A DNA stretch of 64,000 bases from Acheta domesticus (taxonomy: Eukaryota > Arthropoda > Insecta > Orthoptera > Gryllidae): the NCBI GenBank assembly GCA_031308135.1, contig JAHLJT010000631.1, forward strand, positions 173,249,282 to 173,313,281. Direction: 5' to 3'. Below are positions 9,441-21,369 of the stretch, piece by piece; position 1 is the first letter of the stretch, and the number at the start of each line of letters is the position of its first letter. Both the position numbers and the translations under genes were made by a program. The notes beneath the pieces are model-generated. The model had not been told where the DNA came from, made no database searches, and worked only from the letters and a program-made list of their open reading frames with translations.

Positions 9441-11329
9441 CACTTAAAATGTCAGCACCTGAGCAATCGAGCTGTCAGTTTGGACTAAACTTGTCAGGCT
9501 TCCGAGAAGATTGCTACAGATAGTGAAGGTTAAATGTGCAGTTTTCTTTCTTTACCTCCATGACCTTAAAGAAAAGGGATACAATTAAGAGAGCAAAAAC
9601 TCGTCGGCAAGAAAGCACTATTATTGTTATTTATTATATTGTTCGTATTATAAGTGTAAAGCAAGGTAAATTTCATTCAATAAATTAACTTGTGATAGAC
9701 AACAATATTGTGTTGATGCACTCTCACTTTACGAATACAATTCGTATTTACAGTTAAAATATTCGCACAATATAAATTACTTAATATAGTCAGAACTTTG
9801 ACTAGAAATAGTCACAATAATTATTTAATTAATATTTGGGGGTTCAAATGAGGTCTACGAATTTTTCGAGAATTTTACTCGTGCCACCACATATAATTTT
9901 GAAAACGATTGCACTTTTTCTGAACGGTATTACCTAAAACAAGGGCCATCTGTCCTCATCTACAAGCTGATCGCTTTCATCGAGGTGCTGGCTGCCAGAG
10001 GCGATTCTTCCTGGAAGCGAGAAGAGCGGAACAGCGCATTCTGACACGGAAGTTATGCCAACCTACCTGCGCAGCCAAATACACAAGGGATAAGGAAAGT
10101 CCAATTTACTCTTGCTCATGCAACTTCTTCTGGCCAACAAGTATTTCGTAACACAGAGATTGAAACGTTTAATTTACAAATGCACAATAAACATGGAGCA
10201 TCCGTTAATGTAATACCATTATTCTGCAAAATAATACACATCCTAATTTCTGTCATAAATCAGAAAGAAAAGTCATCAAGAATTCTTTACAAGAAGGTAA
10301 TATTGGAATAAGTCGATAAAAATTACACCTTTGCATAATTTGGATGACTCAAAATAAAGGGAATTAATACAAATAAACATTTTAAAATAAGACCCAATTA
10401 TATTTTTATTCTAATCGTCAGGCTTTTCGCTGCGTTTACGCAATATTACAGATTTTGCTGCAATCCTTTGGCAAGGAAACTTTGTCGAAATATTAAAAAA
10501 GCTTTGGCAATGAGAGTAACAATTTTTCTGTCCGAGATATTTTGTACACAGTGACGTAGACAACTGTAACCAATTTTATATTATAGATTTAGAGCTTTCA
10601 CAGGCGGTTTAGTATAGGTTTAAATGTGGAGGTTAATAAAATTACCTTATCCTACTAGTTATTATTAACGACAAATGGGCATACGAGTGTTTTTATTTTT
10701 ACTGCATGAGCTCCATGAAAAGTAAAATATAACAATTAAAAAAAAAATCATTTCAAAAATTTTAAACGAAATAAAAAGAAAGTATATTATGTAATTAATA
10801 ACTAATTAGCTAAATACATTTTTTAGCACAAAAATCATGACTCCAGATATTCAAGATGACTCCAGATATCCATTTCAAATAAATCAAGTACAATAAATGT
10901 TTTTATGAATAAGCAATGATGCAAAGAGACAACGAAAATTAGTTATTTCAGAAGAAAATGAACTTCTGATTGAAACACACTACATTGAGCGGAAATTCCA
11001 CGTGGGATCGGGGATACTAGAGCTCCGGTGGCCAGAAGAAGACAGCTAGAGTGTAGCTCAGAGTGGTCAAGGTCGATGCCACGAGCGGGAGTCCGTGGCA
11101 CGAGTGCCACGGCAAAATCGACCCTCCATGCAGTTCATTACCCTGCCACCAGAAACAACGCCATACCTATTGTAAAACGGCGGGGTTACTACTAGTAGTA
11201 GTTCCCTTTATCGACGCTAGTTGCGCAGAGAAGCTCGTGGCACGGCACGATGCCACAACGCATCCCACTGCCACCAGTAGCAGACCATGACACCACTGGT
11301 GTAGCTGCTAAGCAACGCAAAAATGGATG
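9441..11329. other. Unassigned DNA
   Basis: Mostly AT-rich. A moderate-GC patch at 11010-11300 repeats short words (GTGGCACGAGTGCCACGGC is a small palindrome at 11094-11112) and leads into the next GC island. No gene is supportable. Confidence 0.35.
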
Positions 11330-11610
11330 TGTGTTTCGCCCATCGGAGGGCCCACTGTGTGGAATTTCTCCTCGCTCGCCGCCGCCGCGTGGGCGGAGGG
11401 TGGAGGGGCGGCACGCGTCGCGGCCCGCGCTCGCGCTCTCCAAGCCAAGCAGGCCGTGGCGGCGGCGGCGGCGGCTGACGCACCCCACCCACCGCTCACG
11501 AGGCATGCGCGGCTCACGCCCGCGTCCGGTGCGCAACTCTTGCCCCGCCAGCGGGCTGGGGCCCTCACTCCTACGTGCGAAAGTCGTGGCCGAGGACTGG
11601 AAATGCCTGC
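11330..11610. other. CpG-rich island
   Basis: Very high GC and CpG, with (GGC)n runs and words such as CGCGTCGCGGCCCGCGCTCG. Four overlapping frames of 90-176 codons on both strands are open here because GC-rich DNA lacks stops. None shows a domain, so none is called. It may be a promoter or first-exon region. Confidence 0.55.
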
Positions 11611-11639
11611 CCAGAAGAGTTCGTCGGCGATACCCACGT

Positions 11640-11930
11640 TGTTGTTGCCAAAGGGAGGGGTTATTAGGGAAGGAGATTGGTTGGACCTCCGGGCAGGGTA
11701 CGTTTATGTGAGGTTTGGGATGGGTTTGGGCGGGGCGGGATTGGGTTGGATTGGTTTAGATTGGGAGAGTGGACTGACGAGGGGAAATATGGTGAGAGGT
11801 GGGAGGTTGGATGGGATACGATTAAGTGGGTGGGGCGGGCAGGATGGCCTAAGCTAGCGGGGTAGGTGGAGTGGGTGGAGCAGGACAGGGCGGGTAAAAG
11901 CGGTTGGTAGAAGCAGGAGAAGCAGGCAGG
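11640..11930 (+). repeat. G-rich degenerate pentamer tract
   Basis: The plus strand is a long run of imperfect GGGTT/GGATT/GGGCG units (for example GGGTTTGGGCGGGGCGGGAT near 11720-11740). It is followed by GTGGGTGGAGC-type units. G-tract density makes quadruplex formation plausible. Strand asymmetry is strong. Confidence 0.65.
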
Positions 11931-12019
11931 ACGTTAGAAGCAAGCAAAGACGGGCAGTCCACGAACAGAATGGAAGTGGTTATTAAAATCAGGACATCAC
12001 AGGAAATGGGCATGGTCGT

Positions 12020-12526
12020 ATAAAACATAAAATTCGATTTGTAAACACTACTAGGAAAACCCGGCAGATGTTGTTCTGCCCTTCATCGCCCTCATTCCCC
12101 TCTCATCACCCTTTCTCACTGTCTCTCCCACCCTCACTCTGTCCCTGTGTGCCTGTCACATTTAATTGCAGATTCTGCATATCGCTGAGCAGGTGAGGTA
12201 ATATCGGGAAGCGCCGGGCCAACAAAAATGTAATAGAATGTTCTTCTTTAGATTACGGTGTGAGAAACGTTTCCTTGAGGCCTTCGGTCTCAAGTTTTTA
12301 ATTTTTAAGGCTATAGAATGCCTCGTTTAGGGGTTATTCAATTCAAAATCCTGCTCAATGTGTTGCGAGTTGCATTTGACATAATTATTTAGTTTTGTTC
12401 TACAGCGCCATGTAGTGGACTTACAACAGATTGAAAAGCACATAAATCTTCTCGGTCAAAAAACAAGTAAAAGTGCCAGCTTTCATGGAGATTGGTCACA
12501 CGGTGTCGGAGTTTAGCTCTTATATA
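12020..12526 (+). mobile_element. Dispersed repeat family H, copy 1
   Basis: 12165-12430 aligns with the reverse complement of about 54290-54570. Shared words include AGATTCTGCAT, CAACAAAAATGTAA, TACGGTGTGAGAAAC, GAGGCCT-CGG-CTCA, TTTTTAAGGCTATAGAATGC, GGGTTGCATTT-like and CAGCGCCATGT. The flanking AAAACCCGGCAGATGTTGTT block and the tail running into TATATA probably belong to it. Class is uncertain: no transposase or RT is seen. The foldback element at 12527 interrupts its TA-rich end. Confidence 0.6.
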
Positions 12527-13066
12527 CAGAGTGTCCGGGGACGAAACGTTGAAACTTCCAAAATAAGCTCTTAAGACAATTCTAAGCATATTTCGTCTAA
12601 TAAACTACATGGATCTTCCGAGTGGTTGAGCCGCAATTTTAAGCACTCAAAAGTTGGTTTAAATTTGATATCTAGGCAAAAATTTGCATTATAGAAGCAC
12701 AGAAACACTCCAGGAACATATAAGTTATTTATTATTTACAAAAGAAATGAATGTATTTGTTCAGAAAGAAAAATTAAGCGAGAAATACAAAAGCATCCAA
12801 TTTACACAATTCGACTGCTTTCTTATTTCTCGCTTAATTTTTCTGTCTCAGCAAATATAATCATTTCTTTTGTAAATAATACACAATTAACATGTTTCTG
12901 GTGTGTGTTTCTATGCTTTCATAATGCAAATTTTTGCCCAGAAATCATTTTTTCAAACCAAATTTTGAGTGCTCATTGCGGCCCAACCATTCGGAATATC
13001 CATGTAGTTTATTAGACAAAGTATGCTTAGATTTTCGAAGTTTCGACGTTTCCTACCGGACGCTCT

Positions 13067-13067
<1 letters not shown>
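12527..13067. mobile_element. Foldback (palindromic) MITE, 541 bp
   Basis: The left arm (12527-12787) and right arm (12824-13067) are inverted copies separated by only about 36 bases. The ends are CAGAGTGTCCGG and CCGGACGCTCTG. Internal matched blocks include TAATAAACTACATGGAT against ATCCATGTAGTTTATTA, GCAAAAATTTGCATTATAGA against its complement, and AAATTAAGCGAGAAATA against TATTTCTCGCTTAATTT. It sits at a TATA on the left and a (TA)n tract on the right, which fits a TA-targeting element. No coding capacity. A transcript would form a nearly complete hairpin. Confidence 0.9.

Positions 13068-13068
<1 letters not shown>

Positions 13069-13116
<48 letters not shown>
13069..13116. repeat. (AT)n microsatellite
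   Basis: About 24 AT units directly abutting the right end of the foldback element. Confidence 0.95.
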
Positions 13117-13119
<3 letters not shown>

Positions 13120-13159
13120 GATATACCAGAACGGGACATGGTTTATTCATAATATTAGT

Positions 13160-14116
13160 TGTATACGGGGCGACTAAATGGACTTGTAAAATGGCGATAT
13201 CCGGCCCTAGTAACGCCAGCGCAGAGGGTTGCTATGGTGCAGGGCAGGTAAATAAGGTAGCTGCAAGCCTCGTAGGTGCCGGAACGCTGGCTAGATCGAT
13301 ATAATAAAGAATATGTGATTGGTCGAAAAACGTATGACGGACAAAGGCGCGGCTACATGGGGTTGTAAGAAATGAGCGGGTTGGCGGGGGGCAATTAGAC
13401 TTTCTGGTGTTTACCGCCGTGTTTTGGAAAAATAGAACGTGGGACGCTACCGACCCATCAAGGGATGCAAAATACAGAAAAACATTCATTCGGACTTGGA
13501 GCTTCGTTGAGTGCAGATCGTTACAGTCTGACTCAGAGTGGTGGAGTGTAGGTCGTGAACTCGGCTCTTGAGTTTCGTGGAGTGCAAATAGTGTGCGGAC
13601 CTTGTAGTTGAAAGTGAGACTTATACATTTTCGTGCGAAAAGTAACAGTCGTCATCGGACTTAGAAATTATTTGCCGGAGTACATCCGCGGACTTGGGCA
13701 GTTTTGGGTGTTCACCGGACGATAGTTCGAACATTAGTATTTTATTAAACTCGTGTGAAAGATTATAAACCTAAAGCGTCGGAAAGAACTTAGCTAGATT
13801 TTATGCAGTGTGGACTGGATACTTCAGCAACCGCGCAAGATCAGAAGACAGAAGAGCGACTCGGATTCATCGGCCAAGTGAGAAGCGTCTTCGGAACGAG
13901 CGGGTCGGCAAGACGGTAACATATACTGCAGTATATTAAAATAATATCTTTTAAAAGGGGTCATGGCCATTAAGTAATCTGTTAAAATTAACATTGAATA
14001 AATTGTTAAATTTTGTTCTTTGGAAAAAGAAAAGAGTGTTCATTTGTCAATCATAAGCTTCTAATTAGTTGGAAGCAGAGAATTTCCATATTTCAGATTC
14101 CACGCCAGGCTGTACA
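13160..14116 (+). mobile_element. Candidate solo LTR (low confidence)
   Basis: A moderate-GC block of about 950 bp, unlike its AT-rich surroundings, starts TGTATACGGG and ends GGCTGTACA. It contains a TATA-like TATAATAAAG (13301-13310), GTGCAGATCGTTACAGTC about 200 bases downstream, and an AATAAATTGTT polyadenylation-like block near 13998. This order resembles the U3-R-U5 of an insect LTR retrotransposon. No second copy, primer-binding site or target duplication was seen, so it could be a different repeat or a promoter region. Confidence 0.3.
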
Positions 14117-14339
14117 GTCGGCAGATCAGGTAATCGGCTATCTTAGCGATAGCGAATACATGTAATCCGAATCCATCGGCCCAAGCTAGCTGGATGCCCA
14201 TATAATTTTGACAGAATTAAATAGGGAAAAGTTAGTATTAGTTTATGTCACCTGTTCCTGGCGCCCACATCTTTCTATAAATTCGGAACAGGTCAAACTC
14301 ACGACAACGTATTACGAAGTGAAGGATGAAGGTATATTT

Positions 14340-14342
<3 letters not shown>

Positions 14343-14379
<37 letters not shown>
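14343..14379. repeat. (AT)n microsatellite
   Basis: About 18 uninterrupted AT units. Confidence 0.95.
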
Positions 14380-14381
<2 letters not shown>

Positions 14382-16239
14382 ATATGTGTGTAGTACTAAG
14401 ACAAAATGTTTCACTGTAAATAGAGGAAAAGTTTTATTCACTTTTTATCAACTACATTATTACACAAAACTATTTATAATGTTTTAGCATTGTTGCATAG
14501 CAGTTCCTCGATTTATGTTCTGTAACTCCCAGAAGGTTCTGTTTAATATAAATCGAAGCGCTGTGGATATTTCTAAGAATTGCCGAAGAAAAAAACACTT
14601 TTTATACAAAGAATGAAAAATGCAAATTTGTGAATCACAGAATTGGGATGTATGTTATGAAAATCCTGTATCACGCATGGCCCAATGATTGCACCCGACG
14701 TTTGTCACCCGGCCGACAGAACGGCAGTGCGCGGTTCGCAAAAAACACAAAAAGACCTCCAGAGTTTACGACAACTTGAGTTTTGACTTTTGAGCATATA
14801 CATCGTTTATGTACAAAAAAGGCATACTTTCTAATATCTTTGCTTATTAGCACGCTATGCATTTGCAATGGACGTGATATTGACGTATAGCTGCAAGTTC
14901 GCCACAGCCTGTACCAACATTACATGATTTGTTTTGAAAGAACAAACGGACCCTGAAGGGGGAGAAACGCAGGAATTTCAAACTTCTCTCTATAAATTAA
15001 TGTAACTATTGTTGTAATCTTTCTCCTGAACTTTATATTGCTTCTTCATAAAGCCAAGGATAACTATTTTAAATTTTCATTTCTAGGAAACTCCTTAAAA
15101 GAATCAGCAGTGAAGTTATTATTTCTCGATCTCCATTAAAACTATTTTTTCCAAAAAAACAATGGCAAAAATATGAACCTATTGCATTGCACTGCACCTA
15201 TTGCATTGCATTGCATTACATTGCACATTGTGCACCCTACGTTAATTATTAAAAAAATACGAGCGTAAATACTATGTAACAAACTAATGAAAACAAAACC
15301 GTCTTTACTGTAGGGAAGGCCATTGTGGAAACACGCGAACACACTGCTAACACCGGAACATAATGTGCGACGATATGCAAATCATATTGATATGGATTGC
15401 CCTATCCTGACAATGTTAAATGTTTGAGTCTAATTCTCAGGATCACTTAAAGTTAAGCTTATGAAATGTTTACAGGCTACATATACACCACTCATAATAA
15501 CATTAAAACAATGGTTTTGGAAAATGTTTAATATTATTGTAGATAAAAATATTTTCTCATAAAGCAATTTTTTACCATGTTTCCTAGTAAATAAATTTGT
15601 GCAGAATGGATAACCCTAATGTAATCAGAAAAAAATGTTTCAGTAAATGAAGGAGATATTTATTAACAACTCCTGAAATTTTCTGTTACAAATGCAGGTT
15701 GAAAAAAGGAAATTTAGTATTAAGAATATCAACTTTCGGGAAATGGCTTTTAAGATGCAACCCTCAGCACATGTTAGGTCGATAACATGCCTCATCAGAA
15801 TAATCATTTTCAAATAACTGCTTTCTTTTGACACTTTTTTATGTTGTTTAGATTCACATTTTGTAAATGGGAAATGTATAAAATTATTTTTCTCTAATCA
15901 AGAAACTTTCTTCATTTAAAAATATAACATTACGACTTCTAACGATTGGAATAGACCATTTGTTCAAAGTCGTAGTTTCGGCGTTGATAAGCATCCAAAA
16001 TTTAATTATTTCTTGCCCAAAAGATGAAATATGTACTATTGGGCAGCAGGAAAAATGCTTCTGATAAAAATAATTTTCAAAAACGTAACACGCACGCTAC
16101 TAAAGAATGACTACAGTTGTATAACACTCCAATAAATTAAATACGTATATTTTAAGTCTTCACGAATACAGAAATAACGCGCTATGGTATATACAGAACA
16201 ACAGTTCTTTACACACCAAGAATATCAAAGTTGTTGTTC
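14380..16239. other. Unassigned AT-rich DNA
   Basis: No gene supported. Holds a short (TTGCA)n-type run at 15181-15234. Confidence 0.4.
15181..15234. repeat. Imperfect (TTGCA)n pentamer microsatellite
   Basis: Repeated TTGCA/TTGCAC units with scattered substitutions. Confidence 0.8.
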
Positions 16240-16375
16240 CCGCGGGGCGGGGTGGAGTGGAGCTGAGAGCAACCCGGTGGGGCGAAGCGAAGCGGGGCAG
16301 GGAAGAGCAGGGAAGGATCGAGATGGACCCAATGGAACGAGGCGAAGCAGGCATTGCGGGGCGGAGCGGCTTGAA
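16236..16375 (+). repeat. GC-rich degenerate pentamer array
   Basis: Plus strand units of the type GGGGC/GGAGT/GAAGC (for example GCGAAGCGAAGCGGGGC) run for about 140 bases. The open frames on both strands are by-products. It resembles the G-rich tract at 11640-11930 in unit length but not in unit sequence. Confidence 0.75.
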
Positions 16376-18099
16376 TAATTGAATGAATTGGAAACTCAAA
16401 TTAAATTAAATATTTAACGTAAAATAACGAATTATTTGATATATTTTTTAAATATAATTTTAAAAAAACCGTCCTATTATTTATTCCTTAAACAGCCAAA
16501 CCTACTATTTATGATTTACGAATACTCTCTAATTTACAATCATTCCTTTATATGTAAATTAGCCATACCATTTACGTGCATCCGTTCCATACACAATTCG
16601 GCCTATAATGTGTATGGATACTTCTGGCAAAGAATAAGCTATTAAAGTAAATCTTTTTTATTTCTAACCTATCATACCGTCATTATTTATGTAATTGATC
16701 CAATTCTGGAACACTAACGAGAATTAAACAATTGATTTATGGCGAATTCAGCATATATTCTTACTGTCGATTTAGACTTACTCTAGACTTACTCGATTAT
16801 TACTTACTCTTTAGATAAAATCTCACATCTCGGAAAAATATTTCAAGGTTTCCGTTGAACTTTTCTTCCTGTCCTTTTAACTTTTGTAGTTTCAACGCAC
16901 GAGAAAAAGACACAAAGCAACGTGATGGATTGATTAAGAAAATTTTTGAATAACGTTGCGTGAAAAAAGGTTTTTAAATATAATTCTGAGTCTTTTGAGC
17001 AAAACTTTGTAAAAACATTGGTTCTGATGAATTCCTTGAAGTCCTTGAACAGGAAGTTGAGTGGACTTAGTAACTATATTACGTAATGTGTAACCAAGCT
17101 TGTGATGTTTCCGACAGTTGGTTATATTCCTTGAATCTTAATTTTCAAAAAATCAAGGTGAAAGAAGGAATCAATATTGCATTTTTAAAAAATCAACAAT
17201 AATTTCGTTCTTGAAAGCACAATCCTGTAATTCTTAATTTCTCTACAACGAATAAATTTCACTTTTCTTCAGTTTTGTTTTGTGAGAATAATTAAATTAT
17301 CAGTTTCGTCACTGATTTTTTTCAAATTTCACTTTAAAGGCAAATGTTTAAAGTAGAATATCGATTAAATCATTGTTATTTTATGAACATATACAAAAAA
17401 GGAATCAACAATGAAACTTTAGGACAAAATTTTAATAAAACTTTCCAGACAAAGTTAAGAAATATATTCAAATGTAAATACTTTTGATCCACCATTACCT
17501 TGGCAACAGCACCCATTTCTTCTCTTTGTGACTTATCAAAGCTGGTACTGAACGTTAAAGTTTACGATATAAGTAGTGATTAAGATATTACGTTATATTC
17601 TAACAAATCACCACAAGGAAACTATTGAATAAGAGACGTTAATGCCTCGTGTTCAATACTTTTATGAATGAAAATGGCAGAATACACCCTGTCGTCGCAC
17701 CAGCTGGCTTGAGCTCGAAAAACATTACATAATTCCTGAGTGGACCTGGGAATCTTTGCAGACAGTTGGATTGAATAAAACACATAGTAGAGAGGCGGAG
17801 TTGGAACTCCACCGTCATTGTAGGGATGTGTTACGACTGCATGGTCGACCATGTGTTGCAATTTTTAAAAGGAAGTTGTTCTTGCTAATCACATATCCAG
17901 ACATTAACCGAAAATGTGTGCCCTTAGCCAGAATTACTGCATCGTGAAGTTCGCAAAATTATTAGAAAATGACTCAGTATCTCTCAGGAATCAAGACACT
18001 GATCACGTCAGACTTGTCATAACCTTTCCCATTTGAGGTTCTTGAGTAGTGCACTCACCATTATTTATGTACAGGCTGTATACACAGTTTACTTTGTGA
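16376..18099. other. Unassigned AT-rich DNA
   Basis: No gene or repeat recognised on either strand. Confidence 0.4.
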
Positions 18100-18345
18100 C
18101 ACATGGATGACTTAGACCGAAATCCAGCAAGAAAATCTACGTATAAGCTTTTTGAGAAGTTAACCTGTGTTATGAGGACCAGGGAAACGCAAGTATGGCA
18201 GCCTGTAGGTGTCTCTGTTGAGCTGCACCATTTTTTGAATGCGTCGAAAAAAACTATGCCATTGGGGAATGAGTACACAGCTAATTCTTGTTGTATTGTT
18301 CATTAGATAGCCAAAGTGTGAAGGAGTTGTATGACATACCGATGT
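18100..18345 (+). repeat. Dispersed repeat, plus copy of an inverted pair
   Basis: It matches the reverse complement of 19270-19500. Shared blocks include CTTTTTGA-AA-TTA-CC-GTGTTATGAGGA, TTTTTTGAATG, CTATGCCATTGGGGAATGAG, TACACAGCTAATTCTTGTTG and AGGAGTTGTATG-CATACCGATG. A 67-codon frame (18103-18306) spans it and is broken in the other copy, so it may be a transposon-coding relic or chance. Confidence 0.75.
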
Positions 18346-18599
18346 GGCGTCTCAAACTATACGCTATATTGAATTCAAAGTATCGTTTTTTTTTTATTCT
18401 CTTTTGTATTACGAGCTCAATGTTAATGTTTTGCTCTAATGATAGAAAATTCTTTTTCATTGCCGATTATGACCACGCCATACCTTTTCGGCATCTCTAA
18501 ATAGCCGCCATACTAATTTAAAGATCTTCAATTTGTCACTAGGCCATGTATGCGCATATTATAGATCGGTACAAGAACGGCGATACATTTTTTTGACCC

Positions 18600-18860
18600 C
18601 CGTGATCCATTTTGATAAATCTGTGATCCACGGCGCAACCCCAGGTTCGATTCCCGGCTGGGACACAATAACTGTGCTCTTTCCTCACTAATGTCCCAGT
18701 ATCTATTGCTGCGTGACAATGAGAAAGCCCACCCTAAGGTTGGCCAGTGTAAACGGTGAAGGGATGTCTTCGTGCTAACCATACGAACCCCTTACCTGTG
18801 GCCGAGGCTGGGTCACCGCTGGTCGAACAAGGCCCGTAGCCGGCTGTCAAGCCATAGGAC
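18600..18860 (+). mobile_element. tRNA-headed SINE, family B
   Basis: A perfect Pol III B-box core, GGTTCGATTCCCGG, lies at 18644-18657 within TGATCCACGGCGCAACCCCA. It is followed by a 200-base body (GGCCAGTGTAAACGGTGAAG, GGCCGAGGCTGGGTCACC) that decays into TA-rich DNA. The A-box half of the head is degenerate or missing. It lies between the two arms of the inverted pair at 18.1 and 19.3 kb. Confidence 0.65.
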
Positions 18861-19269
18861 ATGACATATATTACTTATACTTGTTTTATTACATAATTTC
18901 ATATCTGATTACTGTGAAATTCTATTTTTAATACTTTCATTCAAAACAATATTATGATTTTTTTCATTTACAGGTAAGTATATTAATTTTTTTCACATCT
19001 GATATGTATAAATATTACGTGAAAATTCATGCTCCACTACCATATGACTTTTTTTAAACATGTACATTGATTGACCAATAAAGGAAATGATACGTGAGCG
19101 TTAAAATATTGTCATAGAATTCCCGCAATATATTTCTTTTTCAAATATTAATTCCTGTACAAAAGTCATAATTCTTACAACTTAATTATATTTCCTATAC
19201 TTTTCAAATATTTTACAAATATACAGGTTTATTCCTCGCCTATCAGTATGGTACATATATCGGTATTTC

Positions 19270-19500
19270 ATACAACAAACACGACTAAAAAACATCGGTA
19301 TGGCATACAACTCCTACACACTTTGACTATCTCGCGAACAATATACAACAAGAATTAGCTGTGTACTCATTCCCCAATGGCATAGTTTTTTTTTCGAAAC
19401 ATTCAAAAAATTGTGCAGGGCAACATTGCAGGTCACTATAATTTGGTTTCCCTGTTCCTCATAACACTGGATAATTTTTCAAAAAGTTTTAGTTTTAATC
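19270..19500 (-). repeat. Dispersed repeat, minus copy of an inverted pair
   Basis: Reverse-complement partner of 18100-18345 with about 80 percent identity by eye. Together the copies enclose about 0.9 kb including a tRNA-headed SINE. Confidence 0.75.
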
Positions 19501-19559
19501 TTATCATATGTAGTTTTTTTTGCACGCTCCCTGTCTAACTGGATGAGATTGGCCAATAG

Positions 19560-19745
19560 AACCATTTTCAACCTGAGTGACACGAGAACCCCTTGTCTCC
19601 TCACTGCACCAGCCTTGGCATCGAGAAATTTAGTACTCGGGCGGGAGATTTGAATTCCCGCAACGACTGTGACACGTGGTCCCAATTCCGGCGGCGGAGA
19701 TCGGTTAAATCATTCCAAAAGGTCGACTCTCCTTAAAAGCAATAA
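19560..19745 (-). mobile_element. Possible tRNA-related SINE fragment
   Basis: The minus strand holds a B-box-like GGAATTCAAATCTCC (19642-19656), preceded by CACGTGTCACAGTCGTTGCG. A-box not identified. Weak evidence. Confidence 0.3.
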
Positions 19746-19789
19746 GATAAGATATAAGAGCATTGAAAGTTGGGTTCCATAGACTGACA

Positions 19790-19846
19790 GCAAAGTTACG
19801 TTATTTGGGTGGTTTAACTATTAGCAAGCAAAGTTACGTTATTTGG
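19790..19846. repeat. Short direct repeat, 19 bp twice
   Basis: GCAAAGTTACGTTATTTGG occurs at 19790-19808 and again at 19828-19846 with an 18-base spacer. It may be a replication-slippage duplication or an old target duplication. Confidence 0.85.
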
Positions 19847-21369
19847 TTACGACTTAGAATGTACTGAAACTATCCACTACTAGAAATTGCAATGCAACGA
19901 AATACATTAAATTGCTAGGCAACGGAGAACTTGGAGAATGCTAACTCATATTAACAAAAATTAATCATTACTTTTTGACAAAGTCAAATAAACAATTAGA
20001 AAATAGAGACGCGAAATGCCTTTTCGAGTGAAACAGGACCCCAGAATTTTTACGTTATTTAGGAAATCTGGATTTGGAATTAAAGTTTATTATGCAAAAC
20101 ATTCATTAACCCTAACTGAACATGAGCTTTGAAAAACTTTAAATTGAAATACTGTAATAATTTAAGTTAAAGTTAAGACGTAATTTCGAATCTTAGGTAT
20201 AAAATTCGCTTATGTCATCACAATATTTACAAAAATTTTAATTTACTGACCAGATTATTTACTGAACCTTTTTATTTCAGAATATAAATTTAAATCTAAC
20301 TTTTATTATCCACAAATCTTACAAACAACAATATACAAACTTTATATTCTACAGAAGAGGTCTTTCTTTTATAAATCAATATTTCAAGAAATATTTCTCC
20401 GTGATTCTTGAGAAGTTCAAATTAAGTCCATATATATGTTATATTCGCTAACAATGAAATGCTTAGCAACTTTCCATTGCATCCTCTTATTATAGAAATA
20501 GATATTGTTGATAAATAAATTTGTTTAAGAACTTCTGAAAATGATCACGTGGATATAATCAGAAGCATTCTAAAGAGCGAAATAAAAAAAGATGTAAATA
20601 AGGAAAGTTGTCATGTACTCGCTTGGGCGTCATAAAAGTTCCTTAGATTTTGTTTTGTATTTTGTGCCAGTCTGGCAAGTCTGGTATGGCATAAAGTCAA
20701 GGCTAACGTGACTTAAGTTTTCAAAATAGAATGAAAAATCTTCATCGATATCTTACAGGATTAAAAACTTTCATTATTTTTCTTTCAGAGAATTCGTCTT
20801 CTCTTCAATATTGGCAATGTAAACATCTCTACATTCCTTATATTTTATCGGTAAAGGTGACACTGATATCCACGTTTTCAGTAATAACACTACAATGAAT
20901 CATGAGAAGAAAATCTTATGAGGCCTTTCAATGCATATTTAGTGAAAATTATATTTTCAGTTCTTGAGAAAATATTTGAGGTGTGCTCCTTGGCTGACTC
21001 ACCCGATATGTTTATACAGTCATTGACGTCATAGTGGTTAGCATGGGCGTCGTTGTCCACGACAATGAAGAGTGCGGAAAGCTGACATCATGTTTTTTTC
21101 TTCATCCAACTGTTATGAACAATACTATTACTTTGATACGAAACTTGCCATGACAAATTGGTCAAAATTGTTTACTTTTTCCAATTAGGTTGAAACTCGG
21201 TATATCTGCTAGTTCTCACTTACAAGACAATTAAATACAATTATAATAAACACACCAGTAGCGGCTATTGTCTTATTAGTGACTACTTCAAGCACCACTA
21301 GTTTTTCTTTACAATTTTTTCTCGGATTGATCAAATGACGATTAAAAATGACACACGTGTCATTTTTGT
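19847..21369. other. Unassigned AT-rich DNA
   Basis: No gene, RNA gene or repeat family recognised. Confidence 0.4.

Noticed and set aside
11192..11865. Several overlapping frames of 90-176 codons on both strands
   Set aside because: GC-rich DNA lacks stop codons. Overlapping frames on both strands with Ala/Arg/Pro/Gly bias and no motif indicate composition, not coding.
12953..13152. Tyr-Ile repeat frames
   Set aside because: Translations of the AT microsatellite.
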